A DNA stretch of 64,000 nucleotides. Source: Calothrix sp. NIES-3974. GTDB taxonomy: Bacteria; Cyanobacteriota; Cyanobacteriia; Cyanobacteriales; Nostocaceae. Numbering within the stretch: position 1 is the stretch's first letter; each line of letters opens with the position of its first letter. The notes under the pieces were generated by a model that did not search any database, had not been told where the DNA came from, and saw only the letters and a list, made by a program, of their open reading frames with translations. Positions 54,874-63,236 of this stretch are shown here, piece after piece. The translations under genes were made by a program, and so were the position numbers. Location of the stretch: assembly GCF_002368395.1 (NCBI RefSeq), contig NZ_AP018254.1:2976001-3040000 (forward strand), read 5' to 3'.

Positions 54874-55897
54874 AAAATTATCCTGTAGTGAAGTTAGTCT
54901 CTCAGCAGTCTTGAATCCGTAGAATTTACGCCTGAACTCGATGCCAACACACTTCCAGCAAACACTCAATAAATATCTGAATTTCAATCCTAGATTCAAA
55001 TCAATGCAAACAATAGAATCATCCTTATATACCTTGAAAAAACCTTTGATCCCAGTTGTGATTAAGGGACTCTGCAAAGTGGTACAAACAAACAAAGCTA
55101 TGTCAAAAAAATTTAAAAATCAGCCCCATAACCCTATCTCTACAGCCTATCTCCAACCCACTAATCGATAATGATTGAATTGTTTGTTTTGTCTACTTAC
55201 TAAAGCCAGTAGCAATTTTTATTTAGTTTTCATTACCAACTATATTCCGTAATTATCATCTGCCATCGGTTATTTTTCGGAGATACACAAAATCTTTACG
55301 AATAGTTTGAGATGAAAATATTGGTGGATTCCGTGAAGAGTTCATCAATTCTTAGTAATTCCCAGGTGACAATCAACCTAAATGAGTAACTTATCAATTA
55401 AGAGACTTATATATCTTGAGTTTTCCAGCAAAAGATAAAGTTCCAATGAAATTACCTACCCAGGAAAAATATTAATCAAAACTACATCAAACTCTTGCTT
55501 AGGAATAATTTTAGATTTTGGATTTTGGATTTTGGATTATTTTACCCCTTTCAGTAAATAGGGAATAGGGAGAGACGCGATATATCGCGTCTCTCCCTAC
55601 TCACTACCTCACTACTCCCTGATCTTCAAGCCTCAACAAGAATAATAAGCAAACCTACTTACATCCACACATCACCCAGCCAAGATGAGGATAATTCTCT
55701 ACCCAAATACATCAAGACTTGTTAAGTATTGGATTCTATTTCTTTGCTTATCTGCTTTCCTCACCTAAAACAGAGAATCTTTCACAAAAATTAATAAAAT
55801 CAAGGAATCATCATAAAAAGAGTATAAATAGTTGGTAAGAATGGGTGAATCCGGTCAACAATACCCATAGCACGACGTGGAATTTCGCGAAAAACTT
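54874..55897. other. Long spacer upstream of the glucan phosphorylase gene
   Basis: About 1 kb without a recognised gene. Open frames at 54941-55171 (plus) and the extension of 54502-54873 to 55095 show no family features. Contains TTAGATTTTGGATTTTGG filler (about 55510-55535) and a perfect palindrome at 55568-55597. Promoters of the flanking divergent genes should be here. Confidence 0.5.
55568..55597. repeat. Dispersed palindrome (GGGAGAGACGCGATA family)
   Basis: A perfect 30-base inverted repeat with half-site GGGAGAGACGCGATA. It is among the longest perfect members in the window. Confidence 0.88.
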
Positions 55898-58456
55898 ATG
55901 CAGCCTATTCGTACTTTTAATGTATCTCCATCGCTTCCAGGGCGACTGGAACCGTTACGCAAGCTAGCTTATAATTTGCATTGGGACTGGAATGTAGAAA
56001 CGAAAGATTTATTTCGTCGCTTAGATCCGGATTTGTGGGAATCTAGCCATCACAACCCAGTGCTAATGCTGGGAACGATTAGCCAGGCTAGGTTATTGGA
56101 AGTTGTGGAAGATGAGGGTTTTTTGGCGCAGATGGATCGTGCTGCGCAACAACTTGATGGTTATTTGCAGGAACGAACTTGGTCGCAAAAGCAACGTAGC
56201 AACAAACCCAAGGAGTGCTATGCCTACTTTTCGGCGGAGTTTGGCTTAGTTGATTGTTTACCGATTTATTCTGGTGGTCTAGGGGTTTTAGCGGGAGACC
56301 ACCTCAAGTCAGCGAGTGATTTAGGTTTACCGTTGGTAGGTGTGGGTTTACTTTATCAACAGGGATATTTTGCCCAGTATTTAAATGCGGATGGTTGGCA
56401 GCAGGAACGCTATCCCATCAATGATTTCTATAATATGCCCTTGCACTTGGAGCGTAACCCCGACGGTTCGGAATTACGGATTGCAGTCGATTATCCGGGG
56501 AGAACGGTTTATGCACGGGTATGGCGTGTGCAGGTTGGTCGTGTACCCTTGTACATGTTAGATACGAATATTGAGCCAAATAATCCCTACGACCATGATA
56601 TTACCGACCAGTTGTATGGGGGTGATATCGATATGCGTATCCACCAGGAAATTATGCTGGGGATTGGTGGAGTGCGGATGTTAAAGGCGTTAGGTTATAA
56701 CGTCACGGCTTACCATATGAATGAAGGCCATGCGGCATTTTCTGCCTTGGAACGGATTCGTATTTTAATTCAAGAGGAAGGCTTAGATTATCCCACCGCG
56801 CGTCAGTTGGTTAATTCCACCAATATTTTTACAACCCATACCCCAGTTCCGGCGGGGATTGATTTGTTTTCCCCGGATAAAATATTGTATTATTTGGGAC
56901 ACTATGCGGATATTTTTGGTTTACCGAAGGAGCATTTTTTAGCCCTGGGACGGGAAGAGACGGGGGATTTATCGGCACCCTTTAGTATGGCGGTTCTGGC
57001 TTTAAAAATGGCTGGTTTTTCTAATGGGGTAGCCCAGTTGCACGGGGTTGTTTCCCGGCAGATGTTCAAGGGTTTGTGGCAAAATGTACCGGTGGAAGAA
57101 GTGCCAATTGCAGCCATTACCAATGGAGTTCATGCTCGTAGTTGTGTCGCCAAATCTACCCAGGAATTATACGACCGTTATCTCGGTCCCAATTGGTCTT
57201 CAGCTCCCTCCGATAGTCCACTGTGGGAAAGAATGAGCGCAATTCCGGATGAAGAATTGTGGCGCAATCACGATCGCTGTCGGTTGGATATGATATTGTA
57301 TGTGCGGGAACACCTGGTCAAACATTTACGCGATCGCGGTGCTTCGGCGATGGAAATTGCTCAAGCCCAGGAGGTTCTAGACCCCAATGTGCTCACAATT
57401 GGGTTTGCGCGACGTTTTGCCACCTATAAACGGGCAACCCTGTGGATGCGTAATCTGGAGCGGATTAAAAAAATTCTCCTCGCCGACAAAACCCGCAAAT
57501 TACAGTTTGTCATTGCTGGTAAAGCCCATCCGAAGGATATCCCCGGTAAGGAATTAATTCGCGAAATCAACCATTTTATCCGCGAACACGATCTACAAAA
57601 GCAAGTTGTTTTTGTACCCAATTACGACATGTATATTTCCCGGTTAATGGTGTCCGGGTGCGATGTGTGGTTAAACACACCCCGTCGTCCTCGCGAAGCA
57701 TCGGGAACCAGTGGTATGAAAGCGTCGATGAATGGTTTGCCCAATTTGAGTGTCCTGGACGGTTGGTGGGATGAAGCTGATTATGTCCGCACAGGCTGGG
57801 CAATTGGTCACGGGGAAATGTATGATGACCCCAACTACCAGGATGAAATTGAAGCCAATGCTTTATATGATCTATTAGAAAAAGAAGTCATCCCCCTATT
57901 TTACGACCGTGATGAGGATAATTTACCCCGTCATTGGATTGCCAAAATGAAAGATGCCATCCGCTTAAATTGTCCCTTCTTTAATACAGCACGGATGGTT
58001 CAGGAATACGCCGAAAGAGCCTACTTCCCAGCGAGCGATCGCTACCATACCCTCACCGCAGATCACTATCAACCAGTCAAAGAACTGGCCAATTGGCGCA
58101 TGAAGGTAATTAATAACTGGTACAACATCAAAATCAAAGATGTCGATGTATCTGCGGGTGATGATATCCAAGTGAACCAAACCGTCAGTGTTACCGCCAA
58201 AATCGATTTAGCTGAATTGACAAATCAGGATGTGAGTGTTGAATTATATCAAGGTGCAATCGATGCCAATGGCGAAATTGTCAATGCTATCTCCGTGGCA
58301 ATGAACTACCAAGGTAGCAGCGACCAGGGATTAAGTGTTTATACGGGCGATATTATCTATGAAAGTTCAGGTTTCCAGGGTCTGTCTTTGCGTGTTTTAC
58401 CTAAACATGAACTCCTTTCCAGTCCCTACGAGTTACGTTTAATACTGTGGGCCTAA
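55898..58456 (+). CDS. glgP: Alpha-glucan (glycogen) phosphorylase
   Basis: This 852-residue PLP-dependent GT35 enzyme releases glucose-1-phosphate from glycogen. It is the alpha-glucan phosphorylase type with an N-terminal DUF3417 region (MQPIRTFNVSPSLPGRLEPL). Motifs: AYFSAEFGL and YSGGLGVLAGDHLKSASDLG, YHMNEGHAAF, TTHTPVPAG, FARRFATYKRATL, and the PLP-Lys segment EASGTSGMKASMNG (about residue 607). I chose the ATG at 55898 because homologues begin here; a GTG at 55877 would add 7 residues. A terminator follows the stop. Monocistronic. Confidence 0.94.
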   Translation: MQPIRTFNVSPSLPGRLEPLRKLAYNLHWDWNVETKDLFRRLDPDLWESSHHNPVLMLGTISQARLLEVVEDEGFLAQMDRAAQQLDGYLQERTWSQKQRSNKPKECYAYFSAEFGLVDCLPIYSGGLGVLAGDHLKSASDLGLPLVGVGLLYQQGYFAQYLNADGWQQERYPINDFYNMPLHLERNPDGSELRIAVDYPGRTVYARVWRVQVGRVPLYMLDTNIEPNNPYDHDITDQLYGGDIDMRIHQEIMLGIGGVRMLKALGYNVTAYHMNEGHAAFSALERIRILIQEEGLDYPTARQLVNSTNIFTTHTPVPAGIDLFSPDKILYYLGHYADIFGLPKEHFLALGREETGDLSAPFSMAVLALKMAGFSNGVAQLHGVVSRQMFKGLWQNVPVEEVPIAAITNGVHARSCVAKSTQELYDRYLGPNWSSAPSDSPLWERMSAIPDEELWRNHDRCRLDMILYVREHLVKHLRDRGASAMEIAQAQEVLDPNVLTIGFARRFATYKRATLWMRNLERIKKILLADKTRKLQFVIAGKAHPKDIPGKELIREINHFIREHDLQKQVVFVPNYDMYISRLMVSGCDVWLNTPRRPREASGTSGMKASMNGLPNLSVLDGWWDEADYVRTGWAIGHGEMYDDPNYQDEIEANALYDLLEKEVIPLFYDRDEDNLPRHWIAKMKDAIRLNCPFFNTARMVQEYAERAYFPASDRYHTLTADHYQPVKELANWRMKVINNWYNIKIKDVDVSAGDDIQVNQTVSVTAKIDLAELTNQDVSVELYQGAIDANGEIVNAISVAMNYQGSSDQGLSVYTGDIIYESSGFQGLSLRVLPKHELLSSPYELRLILWA

Positions 58457-58488
58457 TTTTCGGTATTGAATGTATTCATCAACCTGCG

Positions 58489-58518
58489 GTTATCAGCTGG
58501 TGCTGGTAACTGTTTTTT
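58489..58518 (+). terminator. Rho-independent terminator of the glucan phosphorylase gene
   Basis: The stem GTTATCAGC/GCTGGTAAC (one G-U) with a TGGT loop is followed by TGTTTTTT, 32 bases after the stop. Confidence 0.85.
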
Positions 58519-58526
58519 ATTTAGCA

Positions 58527-58551
58527 AGACGTAGCATCGCTACGTCTCTAC
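58527..58551. repeat. Dispersed palindrome (AGACGTAGC family)
   Basis: Arms AGACGTAGC and GCTACGTCT around AT/C. It lies just before the 3' end of ycf34 in a convergent spacer. Confidence 0.75.
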
Positions 58552-58553
58552 CA

Positions 58554-58802
58554 TCACGTTGGTACTAACTCACCCGGACGCAACTTCGACCACTTACCCA
58601 TTTCTTGCTTATAACTCAAACATCCCACCACATCCCATTCCATCTCAATCACATCCCCTTTAGTCCGAATATTGACATTAATACTTGGCTCATTTGGTTC
58701 AAAATCAGGGCTTTCGGTTAAATGGGGTTGTTGGTGCTGAGTTTCGACCGCGTTATAGGTGACGCAACGGTCTACGTAGTGGCAGTTGACACAAATACAC
58801 AT
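58554..58802 (-). CDS. ycf34: Ycf34 iron-sulfur protein
   Basis: This 82-residue protein conserved in cyanobacteria and some plastids was reported to bind an Fe-S cluster and to affect photosynthetic electron flow. The N-terminus MCICVNCHYVDRCVTYNAVE contains the four-cysteine pattern (C2, C4, C7, C13). The C-terminus IEMEWDVVGCLSYKQEMGKW carries a further Cys. Length is typical. Monocistronic. Confidence 0.92.
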   Translation of the reverse strand: MCICVNCHYVDRCVTYNAVETQHQQPHLTESPDFEPNEPSINVNIRTKGDVIEMEWDVVGCLSYKQEMGKWSKLRPGELVPT

Positions 58803-59599
58803 AGGCTAAACCAACTCCAGTACCTTTATTGTTTAATCTAACTCACACCGAAGGCTGATTGCTGCTAATTACCATTTATTTTTGTTAAATTTTGATGACT
58901 CAATATACTCGGATTGATCACAAACTCCTAAAACTTTCAGTGAACAAGGAGTAGGAAGTAGTAGGAAATTTAAGCCATTACTCAAGGCTTATACCGTTTG
59001 AATATGAAGTTCCACATAAAAATTTGTCCGAAGTGGGGAGGAACGACGAAGGAATCTCATAATCTTCAATTTTAATGATTTGCTGAGATTGCCGAGTTCC
59101 ACTTCTTTCCCCACTGCGAGAGCAACAAGCAAGCTACACAATGATACCCAAAAAAATGGCATTGCAGAATTGGATATGAATTATGTTTATTCCAATTTTG
59201 TATTCAAACCCCAATTATCGTAGAGACGTAGCATCCCTACATCTCTACAATTTCAACAATTTCAACAATTTCAAATTAGAGGTTGTTGGTCAAGATATTA
59301 ATTATCACTATTTTGACTATCGTCCTGACTCTGGACATGGGGTTACAAAGCTGATTATTCCTTCAAGAGTACAGACGCAACATGTCGCGTCTCTTCCTAT
59401 TCCCAAAAAAGATAATTCAAGTATTAAAATCGACTTTTAAAACATCCTCTTAGATAAACCTGCCAAAATGGCGACATAATCAGTAATAAATGCTACATGT
59501 TTTCGAGAATAGATGTACATTATAAATATCAACTCCAGAGAGTTGAAAAAGTAAATAAAGCTCATAAAACAAACGAAAAATTAAAGATTGGAGGGCGTT
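58803..59599. other. Repeat-dense spacer before the peptide cassette
   Basis: Contains a partial MITE copy (about 58913-58992), a GAACGACGAAGGAATCTCAT repeat piece (about 59041-59060), palindromes at 59220-59248 and about 59371-59394, and an inverted TTTAAAACATCCTCTT repeat (about 59437-59452). An 85-codon open frame at 59183-59440 is made of these repeats and is not annotated. The promoter for the first precursor should lie in the last 100 bases. Confidence 0.6.
59220..59248. repeat. Dispersed palindrome (GTAGAGACGTAGC family)
   Basis: Imperfect inverted repeat: GTAGAGACGTAGCAT paired with CCCTACATCTCTAC. Confidence 0.75.
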
Positions 59600-59818
59600 A
59601 TGATTATCTCTGATTTAACCTATCTCGAAACCGTTGAAGATACTAAAAAAGTAGAAGGTGGATTGAACATCGGCGCACAATTTGCAACCCATTCTGCGAA
59701 TCTATCTGCTTTAACGATGGCTAACGTTGCTGGAGCTGGTGGTGCTGCTAACCAATCTACAGCATTGACAAGCCTAATTCAAAGTGCTAGCGGACAATTG
59801 ATTGCTTTAGGTTTATAA
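59600..59818 (+). CDS. Double-glycine leader peptide (bacteriocin-like precursor) 1
   Basis: This is a 72-residue peptide. Residues 1-21 form an acidic amphipathic leader starting MIISDLTYLETVEDTKK and ending VEGG, the form cut by C39-type transporter peptidases after Gly-Gly. The 51-residue core is small-residue-rich (NIGAQFATHSANLS, ANVAGAGGAANQST) and has no Cys. The ATG at 59600 is set by GGAGGG 5-9 bases upstream and by alignment with precursor 2. Leader DNA is almost identical to that of precursor 2, indicating duplication. No C39 transporter gene is in the window. Export and activity are inferred. Confidence 0.8.
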   Translation: MIISDLTYLETVEDTKKVEGGLNIGAQFATHSANLSALTMANVAGAGGAANQSTALTSLIQSASGQLIALGL

Positions 59819-60013
59819 AATACTCCCTAGCTATCAGTTATCCTCTCAAGTTTTCAGATTAATTTGTATCTACCGTGTGTATTGCTGATGAAAAATGGGC
59901 AATCCAATACTGAAAATATTATTTAAATGTTCCGAAAAATATCTTCTAGTTTGGTTTGCCCAAACACCTGGAAATATGCAAACAAAATAGTTAAAAAGCA
60001 ACTGGAGGATTTT

Positions 60014-60241
60014 ATGATTATCTCTGATTTAACCTATCTCGAAACCGTGGAAGATAGTAAAAACCTCGAAGGTGGATGGGATTTTGGTGTACAAATAGCA
60101 GGTTTTAACCTTCAACAAACAGGCTTTGCAATGGGAAACTATGCGAATGCGACTGGTGCTGGTAACTACATGACCGGAGTAACTGTTGATATTAGCAGCT
60201 TTAGTGTCGGTGCGCTGGGTTTAGGACTACCTAATCCGTAG
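60014..60241 (+). CDS. Double-glycine leader peptide (bacteriocin-like precursor) 2
   Basis: This is a 75-residue peptide. The leader MIISDLTYLETVEDSKNLEGG-type sequence differs from precursor 1 by only three residues (at 15, 17 and 18). The 54-residue core is unrelated in detail but similar in style: aromatic start (WDFGVQIAGF), then GNYANATGAGNYMTG and a hydrophobic SVGALGLGLPNP end. No Cys. GGAGG lies 7 bases before the ATG at 60014; the frame extends upstream but without similarity. A conserved leader with diverged cores is typical of RiPP or bacteriocin precursor families. Confidence 0.8.
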   Translation: MIISDLTYLETVEDSKNLEGGWDFGVQIAGFNLQQTGFAMGNYANATGAGNYMTGVTVDISSFSVGALGLGLPNP

Positions 60242-60794
60242 TTACTTATCAGTGGTAACAATGGTTTAATTGAGCTTGGTGACAGTTAATTCCGAATGAA
60301 TGTGCTTGACTGAGGTAATTTTTAGGTTATTTGTGATTGATTTCAAATTGACCTCAGTACATGCAATCAGGAAGACCTATAGCTGGTTATTATGGGTAAA
60401 GCTTCCCATCTACTCCAAAATTATGCAGAGCAGATTATGAGGGGGTTTTCTCCCCCCTCAACAGTCATGAAAAAAACTAAAAAGTTAGGTTTCCTGGTAA
60501 CGCAATCGGATAGTTGTTAATCGCTCGCAAAGCTTATCCTGATGGCACTTTCTGAGAAGACTAGCAAATAGCGATGTTTCTCCAGGGAGAGTAATTTATG
60601 TTGATATTAATTATCGAAAAACTAATAATAATTTGAAAAGATAACTCCACATATCGAAAGATAAAAATCTGAGATAACAAGGGTTGATAGCTCACGCGAA
60701 GCAGGGGGGTAAATGTATCTAATTTTTAGTGAAATAATATTAATAATCAAAAAGTAAAAATCTCAAATTGAGGAATATTATCAGTAGAGTAGCT
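60242..60794. other. Spacer within the peptide cassette
   Basis: Contains a strong GAGGGGG/CCCCCTC hairpin at 60438-60460, a possible transcript end without a T tract. No further MIISDL-type leader was found in the three forward frames. It should contain a promoter for the third precursor. Confidence 0.5.
60438..60460 (+). terminator. Possible terminator hairpin after precursor 2
   Basis: TGAGGGGG pairs with CCCCCTCA around TTTTCTC. A T tract is missing, so it may instead be a 3'-end stabiliser. Confidence 0.4.
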
Positions 60795-61052
60795 ATGATT
60801 ATTCATGACTTAGAGCATCTAGAAGAAGTGGAAGAAAAAACTGAAACCGAAGTTGTTGGTGGTAATTTTAATTTTTTCTCATTCCTGAGAAATCTCATGA
60901 TTCATCCTGTCTCTAGTGCAGGAATTAATACTTTAGGTGGTGATTCGATTGGTAATTCGGTTACTTCCTATAATATTTCTATGCCAATTTTTATTTTTAT
61001 GCCTACAACGAGAAATTCTCGTCGGTCGCGGTGGTCAAGTTTTTTATTTTAA
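60795..61052 (+). CDS. Double-glycine leader peptide (diverged precursor) 3
   Basis: This is an 85-residue peptide. The leader MIIHDLEHLEEVEEKTETE ending VVGG keeps the MII-x-DL-x-x-LE-x-VE pattern of precursors 1 and 2 but is two residues longer. The core (about 62 residues) starts aromatic (NFNFFSFLRNLM), has a Gly/Ser middle (GINTLGGDSIGNSVTS) and ends in a basic tail (TTRNSRRSRWSSFLF). No Cys. The ATG at 60795 is chosen from the leader alignment; the Shine-Dalgarno site is weak. It may be the natural neighbour of the PpiC-like gene about 320 bases downstream. Confidence 0.72.
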   Translation: MIIHDLEHLEEVEEKTETEVVGGNFNFFSFLRNLMIHPVSSAGINTLGGDSIGNSVTSYNISMPIFIFMPTTRNSRRSRWSSFLF

Positions 61053-61189
61053 TTCCTCATTGCATCACGAGGATGAGCCAATTTTCAAATTAAGTGGGTT
61101 TCATTACTACAATCAATCTGCTCAAAACAATCTTCACCTGAAGTTAGATGGGGTTTCAATTCCAAAACCCATAGATACGTAGGGGGTAT

Positions 61190-61289
61190 CCAGATTTCTC
61201 ACGAGTAAGTTATGAGTCTTGAGTGATGGATTAATTTTCCTTCTACTCCCTACTCCCTGTAAGTTTGAGGAATTTGTGAGAAACGCAGG
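61190..61289 (+). repeat. MITE-like repeat between precursor 3 and the PpiC-like gene
   Basis: Starts ATCCAGATTTCTCACGAGTAA and ends GAATTTGTGAGAAACGCAGG, with CTACTCCCTACTCCCTGTAAG inside. It belongs to the same family as 52875-52982. Confidence 0.75.
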
Positions 61290-61371
61290 GTTAGTCTATG
61301 ATAAAGCTGCACTTACCTATAGGGGTAATCCACAATCCTATGACGATGTTTTTTGTGATTAGGGGGCAATT

Positions 61372-62091
61372 ATGATTACCTTTCAGAATCGTCAGATTTC
61401 AGAGGAGGAAATTGTCACGACGCTGAAATATAATTTTCAATTGAAGGATATTTGTTATCAGATTATTTATCAAGATAAAATTCAGAAACTAGCATCTGAA
61501 TTAGAACTGATTGTTACACCAGAGGAAATACAAATAGAAGCCGATAGACGGCGTTATCTTCAACGATTAATCCATATTCAAGATACCTTAAACTGGTTAA
61601 ATGATGCGTTAATGAGTCCAGAGGATTGGGAGAAGAGTATTTACTGTTATTTATTAACGAAAAAGTTAGCTGAAAAGCTTTTTAAAAACCAGGTAGAACA
61701 GTATTTTCAAGAAAATATCAGAGAATTTGAGCAAATTGTGCTGTATCAAATTGTTGTCCCCTATGAGTTACTGGCACAGGAAATATTTTATCAAATAGAA
61801 GAAGCCGAGATGAGCTTTTATGAAGCGGCTCATTTATATGATATCTCTGAAAATAGACGACGAACGTGTGGCTATGAAGGTATTGTTTATCGTCGCAATT
61901 TACATCCAGATTTGGCAAAGGTGGCTTTTTCCGGAAAAGTGGGAGAGGTAATTGCTCCTATTTGTTTGCAACAGACTAGCCATATTCTATTGGTTGAGGA
62001 TTTTATCCCAGCAGAGTTAACAACTGCAAGGTATGAGGAAATTCTTAATCATTTGCTACAAAATTGGTTAAATTCGGATTCGCGTGGGTGA
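61372..62091 (+). CDS. PpiC/SurA-like peptidylprolyl isomerase-type protein
   Basis: This 239-residue protein has an N-terminal SurA/PrsA-like helical part (SEEEIVTTLKYNFQLKD, VTPEEIQIEADRRRYLQRL) and a C-terminal parvulin-like region (VLYQIVVPYELLAQEIFYQI, SFYEAAHLYDISENRRRTCGYEG, FSGKVGEVIAPICLQQTSHILLVED). No signal peptide is visible, so it would act in the cytosol. PPIase homologues of this kind are commonly found beside double-glycine precursors and C39 transporters in cyanobacterial bacteriocin clusters. A chaperone role for the precursors is inferred. Confidence 0.8.
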   Translation: MITFQNRQISEEEIVTTLKYNFQLKDICYQIIYQDKIQKLASELELIVTPEEIQIEADRRRYLQRLIHIQDTLNWLNDALMSPEDWEKSIYCYLLTKKLAEKLFKNQVEQYFQENIREFEQIVLYQIVVPYELLAQEIFYQIEEAEMSFYEAAHLYDISENRRRTCGYEGIVYRRNLHPDLAKVAFSGKVGEVIAPICLQQTSHILLVEDFIPAELTTARYEEILNHLLQNWLNSDSRG

Positions 62092-62170
62092 AAGTAGTTG
62101 GAAAATTGAAAATGTGAGGAGTATTGAGTATCAGATTCAGGGAGATAATAAAATAAACAATCTGTCTATA

Positions 62171-62989
62171 TTAACGTTGTAAACTTTCAATTTGGGCATT
62201 AATTTGCCGACTTAATTGGAGATTACCTTGATTTTTAAAGAGTTCTGCTGCGCGTTGTAAATCCTGAATTGCTTTTTCCTTGTTACCTAAGACACTATAG
62301 GCATTTCCTCGGTTATTATAGGCTGCGGCAAAATTTGGATTTAGCTCAATTGCGCGATTATAGTCCGCGATCGCACCGTTTCGATCTCCTTGAGCAGCAC
62401 GAGCGTTTCCCCGGTTATTATGGGCGATCGCATAATTAGGATTAATTTCAATGGCGCGATTATAATCACTAATGGCTGCATTGCGATCGCCTTGAGCAGC
62501 ACGAGCGTTTCCTCGGTTATTATAGGCATCCGCGTATCGGGGGTCAAGACGAATCGCTTCATCATAGTCTTGTACTGCACGGTTATAGTCTCCCTGAGCA
62601 GCACGGGCGTTTCCTCGGTTATTATAGGCAAGAGGGTTAGCAGGATTTAGTTGAATGGATCGATCATAGTCTGCGATCGCCCCTTCGCGATCGCCTTGAT
62701 CAAATCTTACCAGTCCCCGTTGATTATAGGCGGCAGCAAATTTGGGATTGCGCTTAATTGCTTCATTATAGGCAGTTAATGCACCCTGTAAGTTACCTTT
62801 GCTTTGTAATTGCTGACCACGATTATAAAAGGCTTGGGGAGAATCGGGTGTTATATTACCAGGATTAACAGTAGCAGGTGCTGAGGTGACACCAATTTCC
62901 GTAATCAGGACATCATTTTTTTGACTACATCCGAATGTTCCTAGTAGTATTAGACTAACCAGGAAAATCATGTTCCTATATTTTTGCAT
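62171..62989 (-). CDS. TPR-repeat lipoprotein
   Basis: This 272-residue protein has a lipoprotein signal peptide (hydrophobic 8-19, Cys21 in GTFGC) and a short linker. Six or so consecutive 34-residue TPRs follow (PQAFYNRGQQLQSKGN, then repeated ADYNRAIELNPN and AYNNRGNARAAQGD units). The central repeats are almost identical at the DNA level, showing recent internal duplication. TPRs mediate protein binding. Likely attached to a membrane facing the periplasm. Convergent with the PpiC-like gene; function unknown. Confidence 0.85.
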   Translation of the reverse strand: MQKYRNMIFLVSLILLGTFGCSQKNDVLITEIGVTSAPATVNPGNITPDSPQAFYNRGQQLQSKGNLQGALTAYNEAIKRNPKFAAAYNQRGLVRFDQGDREGAIADYDRSIQLNPANPLAYNNRGNARAAQGDYNRAVQDYDEAIRLDPRYADAYNNRGNARAAQGDRNAAISDYNRAIEINPNYAIAHNNRGNARAAQGDRNGAIADYNRAIELNPNFAAAYNNRGNAYSVLGNKEKAIQDLQRAAELFKNQGNLQLSRQINAQIESLQR

Positions 62990-63236
62990 TTTCTACCTTT
63001 TTTGATGATGAAATAACCAGGTTCCCGTGAGTTCACCTCGTCCTGAAATATATTATATTTTGATTGCAATCTTTGTCTGTAAAAATGGCTAAAAATTACT
63101 AAATTCATTTTTATATACTTTTCCTGGATTTCTCACTAACCCGAAATTTTCAGTGATTAGGGAGTAGGGAATAGGGAGTAGCGGTAAAATTAACCCATTA
63201 CTCAATTTTTATCATTTGCATATTTACATATAGATT
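62990..63236. repeat. Spacer with a truncated MITE-like copy
   Basis: CCTGGATTTCTCACTAACCC at about 63123, then TTAGGGAGTAGGGAATAGGG and AACCCATTACTCAA to about 63207, match the reversed MITE interior. The opposite terminal repeat is not clear. No gene was found. Confidence 0.55.

Noticed and set aside
54874-55095. N-terminal extension of the 54502-54873 gene
   Set aside because: The extension has no ribosome-binding site and a good AGGA site precedes the internal ATG at 54873.
59183-59440. 85-codon plus-strand open frame before the peptide cassette
   Set aside because: It is made largely of two dispersed palindromes and an inverted repeat; the translation has no recognisable features.
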